From contig JABMQX010000107.1 in assembly GCA_013203085.1 (NCBI GenBank), positions 1 to 5,417 of the forward strand: a stretch of DNA of 5,417 nucleotides, in the 5' to 3' direction. Positions within the stretch are counted from its first letter, which is position 1; each line of letters begins with the position of its first letter. The notes below the pieces were generated by a model. It worked only from the letters and a program-made list of their open reading frames with translations, was not told the origin of the DNA and made no database searches. This document shows, piece by piece, positions 1-5,417 of this stretch. This DNA is from a bacterium. GTDB taxonomy: Bacteria; Auribacterota; JABMQX01. Made by a program: the position numbers and the translations under genes.

Positions 1-26
1 ATTCTGCCCTCTCTCCCCGCGCCTTG

Positions 27-47
27 AACCAAACGCCCTTTCAGGCG
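27..47 (-). terminator. Weak candidate terminator after the exported protein gene
   Basis: On the minus strand, 17 nt past the stop codon, CGCCT-GAAA-GGGCG can fold into a 5-bp stem (one T-G wobble) closed by a GNRA tetraloop. It is followed by TTTGGTT. The stem is short and the T-run interrupted, so it may be a weak terminator or merely a small hairpin. Confidence 0.3.
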
Positions 48-63
48 AATTGCTGCCCTGGCC

Positions 64-2091
64 TCACGGGACGACTACGACTCGGTAAAACCTTTTCGAC
101 GCACTGCCGACCGTCGCATCACGCCATTCCGTCGTCTCTTCAAGGGCCGTGATCTCTCCGCTGACCGTCCGCCAGTCGCTCATGTCATCGCTCGCTCCGA
201 CCCAGTATCTCATTCCCGGCACGCTCTGCCAGCGAAGGATCATCTCCCCGTTCAAGGACATCTCATCCACCCGTAAGACTGAACCGTCGTCTCTTGGATG
301 GGTGCCTGCGACAAACTCCCCCAGATTGGCTTGACCATCGTCGTCTGCGTCCTTGTCGGCATCGGTCGGATCGAACTTATTGAAAACGTATTGGTCTTCC
401 CACCAGTCCGCCATTCCGTCGAGGTCCGTATCAACCTGAATCGGGTCGAAAACGGTAACCTCTCTCGTGCCCCAGACGATACCGAGGTCTTCACTCACGT
501 CCGCTCCTCTTCTTATATAATCAACCGGATACGCTTCCCATTCGCCTCTCTCTCGACTGTAACCATACAGGTAACCCTGCGTCCCCGCGACAATCGCTAC
601 ACGTTCCCCGACACCGCTCACTGCATGACTCCCGACGAAAACCAGCTCGTCCCACTCGCCTGAACCCGCCTTGTAACCGTATCCCCTCTCGGAGCTCCAG
701 GCGACGCAAATCTGCTCCTTCGCCTCGCCGCCGATTGTGCCGCCGGGGACGTCCACGCTCACCCAATCATGACTCAAAACGTCGTAAACGTGGATTGCCG
801 TATTTGTCCGAAGCATCGCCAGATAGTCGCCCACGGTCCCCACCCGGGAGCCCCCAGCGAAATTCCTCTCCTTCCACACTGCGTCCAGTCCGTCGTAAAC
901 GTACACTTCGATATCCGTCCACAGCGCCGCGGCGTTCTCAGCAGCCTCGCCCTGAATTGTTCTCGAAGAAAGGTTCACCGCTCCCCAGTCTCCTTTTGCC
1001 GCCGAATAACCGAAGGCCTTCAGGTCCGTCCTGAGGACACCGATCCCGTCCCCCATCATCACCTGAGGGGAACTTCCCGCCAGAAACTCCGACGCCCATG
1101 CCCCAAGGTTTGGGCTGTACCCGTAAACCTTGTTGTCAGTCCAGATCAGCGCCACGTAAGCTCCCGTCTCCCCTTCCGGGGAGGACCCCGCCAGCGTTGC
1201 CCTCGCCGAGTGCCCTGATGACGGATCGTACCCATAGGCATAACCGTTCGTCCACAGAACAGCGACTCCCTTCCCCATTTTCCCTCCGGCAACCGTCCCC
1301 GAAGGATACATCGAAGTCCAGCTTCCCTTCGTGGCACTGAACCAATGAACCTTGTTGCTGCTCCATATCATCGCCACGTCCTCATGGGCTAATCCTTCCT
1401 CGGGCGACCCCGACAGCGTATCCGATTCCCATATCCCGTCGTTAGCGCTGAACCCGTAAACCTTCGTCGAAGTCCAGACAATCGCCACCCTGCCGCCGAT
1501 GGCTGACCCGACCGGCTCCATCGGAAGCGAAAGTTCTGTCCATGTGTCCAGAAACGCACTGTACCCGTAAGTCTTCCTTCCGGCGCGCACCAGAACGATC
1601 TGCTTATCCACCTCCACTGATTCTATGCTGCTCGTCAGGCTGCGGACGTTCCAATTCCCTGTCAGTCCGCTATAGCCATAAATCCTCGTCGCAGTCCAAA
1701 CCGCCGCCACATCATCAGCCGCCACACAATCAACCGCTTGCTCTGTCAAATTAGCTTCCGCCCAGACCCCAAGGCCGGAGCTATAAGCCCACGCCTTCGC
1801 TTGCGCCCAGCACACTGCCGTCCTGGGCGCAACTTCCTGACCCAGGACCGATGTTGGAATATCCTGAGTCACCCAGCTCCTTCTCCCGCGATTGTACGCA
1901 TGCGCTGCCCTCAGCGTCATCACTAACACGACGGTTTCCGCCAGCTCAGCGCTCCTTATCTCCTCCGGTAAGATCGTCTTCCTCCAGGAAGACGCGCAAT
2001 CAGCACGCTCCGGCATAGTTGCCAGCAGAACAAGCGCGAACACAGCCATCAACCTCAACAATCCGTTCCTTGCCAACCACCGCATCATCAT
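64..2091 (-). CDS. Exported 37-residue-repeat protein with calcium-binding segment (beta-propeller-like, function unknown)
   Basis: I do not recognise a named family. Residues 1 to about 33 look like a signal peptide: R/K-containing start, hydrophobic core around residues 11-25, then small residues near DCASS; the cleavage site is unclear. Residues 54-550 hold fourteen copies of one motif at a 37-residue spacing (described separately). Residues 553-596 are Asp-rich, with DTDLDG at 554-559 and DADDDG at 581-586 followed by LGEF and AGTHP, as in thrombospondin type 3 or EF-hand-like calcium loops. Residues 605-675 form a short beta domain (LRWQSVPG, W640, W656, FYRV) of a kind frequent at the C-terminus of secreted PVC-group proteins. 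The protein is probably exported to the periplasm or cell surface, with a role in binding or adhesion possible but unproven. Three ATGs open the frame (2091, 2088, 2085); ribosome-binding-site spacing favours 2085, giving 673 residues. It has its own candidate promoter and is not closely coupled to priA. The gene appears intact. Confidence 0.85.
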   Translation of the reverse strand: MMMRWLARNGLLRLMAVFALVLLATMPERADCASSWRKTILPEEIRSAELAETVVLVMTLRAAHAYNRGRRSWVTQDIPTSVLGQEVAPRTAVCWAQAKAWAYSSGLGVWAEANLTEQAVDCVAADDVAAVWTATRIYGYSGLTGNWNVRSLTSSIESVEVDKQIVLVRAGRKTYGYSAFLDTWTELSLPMEPVGSAIGGRVAIVWTSTKVYGFSANDGIWESDTLSGSPEEGLAHEDVAMIWSSNKVHWFSATKGSWTSMYPSGTVAGGKMGKGVAVLWTNGYAYGYDPSSGHSARATLAGSSPEGETGAYVALIWTDNKVYGYSPNLGAWASEFLAGSSPQVMMGDGIGVLRTDLKAFGYSAAKGDWGAVNLSSRTIQGEAAENAAALWTDIEVYVYDGLDAVWKERNFAGGSRVGTVGDYLAMLRTNTAIHVYDVLSHDWVSVDVPGGTIGGEAKEQICVAWSSERGYGYKAGSGEWDELVFVGSHAVSGVGERVAIVAGTQGYLYGYSRERGEWEAYPVDYIRRGADVSEDLGIVWGTREVTVFDPIQVDTDLDGMADWWEDQYVFNKFDPTDADKDADDDGQANLGEFVAGTHPRDDGSVLRVDEMSLNGEMILRWQSVPGMRYWVGASDDMSDWRTVSGEITALEETTEWRDATVGSASKRFYRVVVVP
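304..435 (-). other. Thrombospondin type 3-like calcium-binding segment within the exported protein
   Basis: This encodes residues 553-596, just after the last repeat. Two Asp clusters are visible: D554, D556, D558 with G559 and D562, then D574, D577, D579, D581, D583, D584, D585 with G586. The second runs into N589-LGEF and an AGTHP ending, the usual close of such loops in bacterial secreted proteins. Calcium binding is inferred from the spacing of acidic residues. The segment probably acts as a rigid, calcium-stabilised linker between the repeat domain and the C-terminal beta domain. Confidence 0.7.
442..1932 (-). repeat. Array of fourteen 37-residue (111-bp) protein repeats
   Basis: The motif starts at residues 54, 91, 128, 165, 202, 239, 276, 313, 350, 387, 424, 461, 498 and 536 of the exported protein. 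Every step is exactly 37 residues except the last, which is 38 because unit 13 carries one extra residue before YGYS. Each unit reads as a hydrophobic strand (VAIVW, VALIW), then T-S/D and a turn, then [VA]-Y-G-[YF]-[SD], then a short turn ending in G and W, then a strand and a Gly/Ser-rich linker (LAGSSP or similar). Units 4, 9 and 11 have R in place of the first W, unit 13 has A, and unit 7 lacks the second W. The DNA copies are well diverged, so this is an old duplication and not a recent tandem repeat. Unit 14 is only the first half. The pattern suggests beta-propeller blades, loosely like kelch blades but without their Gly-Gly pair. Confidence 0.9.
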
Positions 2092-2092
2092 T

Positions 2093-2097
2093 CCTCC
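2093..2097 (-). promoter_or_regulatory. Ribosome-binding site that decides the start of the exported protein
   Basis: GGAGG, within AGTGGAGGA, lies directly before three consecutive ATG codons at 2091, 2088 and 2085. It sits 1 nt from the first, 4 nt from the second and 7 nt from the third. Usual spacing is about 5-9 nt, so the third ATG is the likely start, which makes the protein begin MRWLARNG. Confidence 0.65.
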
Positions 2098-2135
2098 ACT
2101 TGGCGTGTATCATTCATCATCGCGATCCTGCACTG

Positions 2136-2164
2136 TTTATTCACGGTTGCAGGTTACATTCCAA
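2136..2164 (-). promoter_or_regulatory. Candidate sigma-70-type promoter for the exported repeat protein
   Basis: On the minus strand, TTGGAA (2164-2159) resembles a -35 box and AATAAA (2141-2136) a -10 box. Each matches four of six consensus bases, and they are 17 nt apart. Transcription would start near 2129, giving a leader of about 40 nt. It lies in the 174-bp gap after priA, the only sizeable gap between genes here. The host sigma factor is unknown, so the call is tentative. Confidence 0.35.
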
Positions 2165-2265
2165 AGATCGAACGGCAGATCGTACAGACGCCGCGAGGGA
2201 GAGGCAATTCCGGTCTTTCTCATCTCTGGGCCTTCCGCGATTTCTGCGTTCAATTCTTTCGTCCC

Positions 2266-4506
2266 TCAATCCAGACTTACCGGATCAACATCAATCCCCA
2301 CCCTCACGCTGCGGGGAAGTTTCAGCTCCCTTATGACATTCTTGTAGGCAATAGTCACGGGCGCCACCTCCACACATTTCACCAGCGCCTTATACCGATA
2401 CATCTTCTTGGCTCTCACGATCCTCGCCGGCGCCGGCCCCAGAACCTTTGCCCTTTCGCCCAGCCTCTTGGCAAGCTCCCTCGCAACTTTGCCTGCTTCC
2501 TCCTTCACCTTCCCTTCATCTTTTCCGGTCATCGTCACGGAAACCAGATGCCCCACCGGCGGATACCTGAGCTCCTCCCGGTCCTTCATCTCCTCCCGGT
2601 AAAACATAGCATAGTCGTACGCCTTCGCGGCCAAGACCGCCGCGTGCCCCGGACGAAAAGTCTGCACCACGACCTCCCCTGGAACCTCTCCCCGCCCAGC
2701 CCTCCCGGACACATGCATTATAAGCTGAAAGGTGCGTTCCGCTGCCCGAAAATCGTGCACGTGTAGACACGTGTCAGCAGAGATTATGCCAACAAGCGTC
2801 ACATTCTCAAAATGCAGTCCTTTACTTATCATCTGTGTCCCCAGCAGAACATCGGCTTTCCCCACCTTGAAATCCCGGAGAATCTTGAAATGCGAGTCTT
2901 TTTGCCTCGTCGTATCGCGATCCATCCGGAGAATTCTCACCTGCGGAAAAATCCTCTTCAAAAGCCGCTCCACTTTCTGCGTCCCCACCCCTCGGTATGC
3001 GAGGGTGCCCCTTTTGCAGGAGGGACAGGCAGTCACCACCGGCGAGACCTTTCCGCAGACATGACACATCAAAAGATCATCTTTCTTGTGGTACTTCAGG
3101 GCAACGCTGCAATCTTCACACTCCAGCACTTCCCCACAACTCCGACAGCTCAGGGCGGTCGAGTAACCTCGGCGATTCAGAAAGACCATCGTCTGCTCGG
3201 ACCTCTCCAGCCTTTTTTCAATAGCGTTCAACAGCGCGTCGGAGAAGATGGCAGCGCCCTTCCTCTTGTCCGCTTCCCTCTTCATATCCACCACCGTCAT
3301 CCTCGGAAGGGGCCTATCGTCAACGCGCTTCGAGAGACGCCCCAAACAATACTTTCCCCTCGCTGCCTTGTAGAACGATTCAAGCGAAGGCGTTGCGCTG
3401 CCGAGAAGGACAACCGCGTTCTCGTTCCGGCCGCGATAGAGAGCCACATCCCTCGCGTGATACGTCGGGCAGAGCTCCGATTGCTTGTAGCTCGCGTCGT
3501 GTTCCTCGTCCAGCACGATCAGTCCGAGATTCGGCGAGGGCGAGAACACAGCCGAGCGTGCCCCAACTGCTATCCTCGCTTTCCCCTGGCGAATCTTGTG
3601 CCACTGATCGTGCCTTTCGCCATGCGACAGCCGATGATGCAGCACCGCAACCTCCTCGCCGAAACGCGACCTGAACCTCTCAATCGTCTGCGGCGTCAGA
3701 GATATTTCCGGCACGAGCATGATGCTGCTCTTCCCTTTTTCCAGCGTGCGGCCAATCGCCTGAAGATATATCTCCGTCTTCCCGCTCGACGTGACCCCCT
3801 CGATCAGATGAACCGCATGAGCCCCCGAGTCTACGTCTTTACAGATCGAGTCGAAAACCACCTGCTGTTCCGCATTCAATGTCTTCGGCTCGCTCCGGAG
3901 GTAGATTTCGTCCTTCAGCGCGAGCCTCTCCATCCTTCTCTTTTCCACCTTCGCCAGTCCCATCTCCTCCAGCCTTCTGACCGTGGCTGGCGAACAACCG
4001 CTTTCCTCGCATAACTCTTTGAGAGAAATCTCTTTCCCCGCCTTTATCAGAACCTCCAGCGCAGCCGCCTGCTTCGGAGCCCCACGCCGCGACCTGACGC
4101 ACGCTTCTCTCGTTGCGTCAATCGTCCTGGCACGCTTCACGAGTGCGATTTCCTTGAACCGAGCCCCCGGGCGCCGCACACTCGCCGGCACAACACATTT
4201 CAGCGCCGTCTCGAGCGGCGCGCAATAGTAATCTGAGACCCATTCCGCAACCTCCAGCAGCTTTCGCGGCACGGCGAAACGGCTCGCCACTTTTCCCGCG
4301 ATCTCCTTCACCGGCTCGAAGGAAGGCTGATCGGAGAAACTGACCACGTAGCCCGTCCGCATCTGTGATCCCAGAGGTACCCGGACGCTGCTCCCCACGT
4401 CAATGCTGCCCCGCAGCTTCTCCGGCACGGCGTAATCCAGCTTCTTCCCCACCGCCACTTCCAGCGCCACTTGGGCAAACCTTTTTGATGAGCCTTCTCT
4501 CTTCAT
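2266..4506 (-). CDS. priA: Primosomal protein N' (replication restart helicase PriA)
   Basis: PriA is a 3'-to-5' superfamily 2 DNA helicase that recognises stalled forks and D-loops and starts reloading of the replicative helicase. The 746 residues are a normal full length. In order: a 3'-DNA-binding domain (about 10-110, with LDYAVP and VRVPLG); a winged helix (about 144-195); Walker A GVTSSGKTEIY at 237-247; DEEH at 333-336; an aromatic-rich loop region ending YHARDVALYRG (349-359); GSATPS at 369-374; eight zinc-binding cysteines (454, 457, 463, 466, 481, 484, 494, 497); GTQMISKG at 556-563; and motif VI SGRAGRG at 600-606. The C-terminal domain (about 645-746) has YPPVGHL and LGPAPARI. Motif VI has H598 where Q is usual. 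The ATG lies one base after the glycosylase stop with no clear Shine-Dalgarno nearby, so translational coupling is likely. Identification is secure. Confidence 0.98.
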   Translation of the reverse strand: MKREGSSKRFAQVALEVAVGKKLDYAVPEKLRGSIDVGSSVRVPLGSQMRTGYVVSFSDQPSFEPVKEIAGKVASRFAVPRKLLEVAEWVSDYYCAPLETALKCVVPASVRRPGARFKEIALVKRARTIDATREACVRSRRGAPKQAAALEVLIKAGKEISLKELCEESGCSPATVRRLEEMGLAKVEKRRMERLALKDEIYLRSEPKTLNAEQQVVFDSICKDVDSGAHAVHLIEGVTSSGKTEIYLQAIGRTLEKGKSSIMLVPEISLTPQTIERFRSRFGEEVAVLHHRLSHGERHDQWHKIRQGKARIAVGARSAVFSPSPNLGLIVLDEEHDASYKQSELCPTYHARDVALYRGRNENAVVLLGSATPSLESFYKAARGKYCLGRLSKRVDDRPLPRMTVVDMKREADKRKGAAIFSDALLNAIEKRLERSEQTMVFLNRRGYSTALSCRSCGEVLECEDCSVALKYHKKDDLLMCHVCGKVSPVVTACPSCKRGTLAYRGVGTQKVERLLKRIFPQVRILRMDRDTTRQKDSHFKILRDFKVGKADVLLGTQMISKGLHFENVTLVGIISADTCLHVHDFRAAERTFQLIMHVSGRAGRGEVPGEVVVQTFRPGHAAVLAAKAYDYAMFYREEMKDREELRYPPVGHLVSVTMTGKDEGKVKEEAGKVARELAKRLGERAKVLGPAPARIVRAKKMYRYKALVKCVEVAPVTIAYKNVIRELKLPRSVRVGIDVDPVSLD

Positions 4507-4507
4507 G

Positions 4508-5215
4508 CTACTTCGGGCTACGTCCTACGATCTTGAGCACCTTCTGCATATCTTCCCAGACGTCCCACTTCTTATTCGGGTTTCGCAGCAAATAAGCGGT
4601 ATGAAACGTCGGCATCACCGGTATCCCACGGAAATTTCCGAGATTCCCCCTCAGCTTCGTTATCGGCGTCTTAAGCCCCAGAAGCGCGTGCGAGGCATGC
4701 TTTCCCAACGTCACAATGACCTTCGGCTTGATAATCTCCAATTGTTTCGCCAGGTACGGAAAACACTGCTCCATCTCTTCCGGAAGGGGGTCACGATTCC
4801 CCGGCGGGCGGCATTTCAAAATGTTCCCTATATAAACATCCTCTCGCGTGTACCCCATCTTTTTGATCATGTTCGTCAGAAGTTGCCCCGCCCTTCCTAC
4901 AAAAGGTCTGCCCTGTTTGTCCTCCTCTGCCCCCGGCGCTTCTCCTATGAAGACGATATCCGCCCTCTCGCTCCCTTCACCGAAGACAAGATTGATCCTC
5001 CCGGCCCCCAGCGGGCATTTGTGGCAATCCCTCATGATCTCTTCCAGCTCTCGCAGCGTTCTCACCCCGCGAGCTTTACGAAGAACCTTCTCCATCGCTG
5101 TTCGCCCTTCCGGCGACAGGTATATGTCAGTCTCTCCCTCCTCTTTCTTCTGCAAAAGATATTCCTTCATTCTCCCGATCAAACCGGCCAAACCTTCCAT
5201 ACGCGTCTCCGTCAT
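4508..5215 (-). CDS. Family 4 (UDGa-type) uracil-DNA glycosylase with 4Fe-4S cluster
   Basis: The enzyme removes uracil from DNA, starting base-excision repair of deaminated cytosine or misincorporated dUMP. Four cysteines, C64, C67, C135 and C151, have the spacing of the family 4 iron-sulfur cluster. Motif A is GEAPGAEEDKQGRPFVG (91-107). E92, F105, N131 and H205 sit at nearly the spacing I recall for active-site residues E41, F54, N80 and H155 of the Thermus thermophilus enzyme. The C-terminal motif reads FHTAYLLRNP (204-213), with T where P is common. About 60 residues, predicted mostly helical (MKEYLLQKKEEGE and a second helix near 40-62), precede the first cysteine, so the 235-residue protein is longer than minimal members. 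An N-terminal extension is not rare in this family. The start at 5215 is supported by GAGGAGA five bases upstream. It lies 30 bp after a membrane-protein gene and one base before priA. Confidence 0.95.
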   Translation of the reverse strand: MTETRMEGLAGLIGRMKEYLLQKKEEGETDIYLSPEGRTAMEKVLRKARGVRTLRELEEIMRDCHKCPLGAGRINLVFGEGSERADIVFIGEAPGAEEDKQGRPFVGRAGQLLTNMIKKMGYTREDVYIGNILKCRPPGNRDPLPEEMEQCFPYLAKQLEIIKPKVIVTLGKHASHALLGLKTPITKLRGNLGNFRGIPVMPTFHTAYLLRNPNKKWDVWEDMQKVLKIVGRSPK

Positions 5216-5220
5216 TCTTA

Positions 5221-5227
5221 TCTCCTC
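5221..5227 (-). promoter_or_regulatory. Ribosome-binding site of the uracil-DNA glycosylase
   Basis: GAGGAGA on the minus strand, followed by the 5-nt spacer TAAGA, precedes the ATG at 5215. This favours that ATG over the in-frame ATG at 5200 (residue 6). The site lies inside the 30-bp gap after the membrane-protein stop. Confidence 0.7.
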
Positions 5228-5245
5228 GAATTCGCCGGCCGTGCA

Positions 5246-5417
5246 TCACTTCAATACGAGCCACACCGCTGCGAGCACCGCCGCCAAAACGAATCCTGTG
5301 TCCGCGACAATCTCACATTTCATCGCCTGATTAATCAGCCGAAAATGGTACAGCCCCAAATAACCGAGCACATATGCTAACGTCGCCAGTTGCAGGAACC
5401 CCGAGCCGTTCACCCAC
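5246..5417 (-). CDS. C-terminal fragment of an unidentified membrane protein (5' end outside window)
   Basis: The frame is open from the window edge to a TGA at 5248-5246 and gives the last 56 residues of a protein. Two hydrophobic stretches are visible: residues 7-25 of the fragment (FLQLATLAYVLGYLGLYHF) and 41-55 (GFVLAAVLAAVWLVL). A polar segment of about 15 residues separates them (RLINQAMKCEIVADT), and the chain ends in a single Lys right after the second helix. This looks like the last two transmembrane helices of an integral membrane protein. No family motif can be recognised. Because it ends 30 bp before the glycosylase start on the same strand, it is probably in the same transcription unit; whether the functions are linked is unknown. 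It is too short for a confident start or length estimate. Confidence 0.6.
   Translation of the reverse strand, partial: WVNGSGFLQLATLAYVLGYLGLYHFRLINQAMKCEIVADTGFVLAAVLAAVWLVLK

Noticed and set aside
442..1932. Regular 111-bp spacing considered as a DNA-level tandem repeat or array
   Set aside because: The DNA copies are too diverged; the periodicity is in the protein and the frame stays open throughout. It is a protein repeat, not a CRISPR or satellite.
1993..2010. Possible lipoprotein box around Cys32 of the exported protein
   Set aside because: The residues before the cysteine are R-A-D. A lipobox needs small or aliphatic residues there, so lipid attachment is unlikely.
2165..2182. GATC ... 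GATC inverted repeat after priA as a terminator
   Set aside because: The stem is only 4 bp with an 8-nt loop and no T-run follows. I see no convincing terminator between priA and the exported protein gene.
1892..2347. 151-codon plus-strand frame across the gap between priA and the exported protein gene
   Set aside because: It overlaps the ends of both real genes, and its Ser/Arg-rich translation shows no recognisable domain.
2812..4014. 400-codon open frame on the plus strand
   Set aside because: It lies wholly antisense to priA, whose motifs are complete across the same bases. The translation is rich in R, P, H and L with no domain, as expected for the reverse of a coding strand.
4505..5380. 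291-codon open frame on the plus strand
   Set aside because: It is antisense to the uracil-DNA glycosylase and the membrane-protein fragment, both of which have convincing content on the minus strand. Its composition looks like a shadow frame.

Overview
This window carries four genes, all read from the minus strand, so the plus strand as printed is C/T-rich. In transcription order (right to left) they are: the 3' end of an unidentified membrane-protein gene (5246-5417, cut by the window edge); a family-4 uracil-DNA glycosylase with a predicted 4Fe-4S cluster (4508-5215); the primosomal helicase PriA (2266-4506); and a 675-codon exported protein made almost entirely of 37-residue repeats (64-2091). 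I see no tRNA, rRNA, CRISPR array, insertion sequence or riboswitch.

The right half looks like one genome-maintenance transcription unit. The membrane-protein stop lies 30 bp before the glycosylase start, and the glycosylase stop is separated from the priA start by a single base. Glycosylase and PriA would be made together: one removes uracil from DNA, the other restarts replication forks that stall, for example at repair intermediates. Both keep nearly all family-defining residues and are probably functional.

The left half is different. After priA there is a 174-bp gap with a candidate promoter (2136-2164) and a strong ribosome-binding site that fits the third of three consecutive ATG codons. 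The gene there encodes a signal peptide, then fourteen copies of a motif of the type hydrophobic strand-WT-YGYS-G-W, spaced 37 residues apart from residue 54 to 498, then an Asp-rich thrombospondin type 3-like calcium-binding segment, then a short C-terminal beta domain. Fourteen motifs would suit two seven-bladed beta-propellers, but that fold is inference. A weak hairpin just past its stop may be the terminator.

Organism: the Asp-rich segment followed by a C-terminal domain of the type W-S-V-P-G-x-x-Y ... W ... FYRV is common in secreted proteins of Verrucomicrobiota, Kiritimatiellota, Lentisphaerota and related uncultured lineages. The DNA is moderately GC-rich by eye. A PVC-superphylum or similar environmental bacterium is therefore my best guess. 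It rests mainly on one accessory protein and is not firm.
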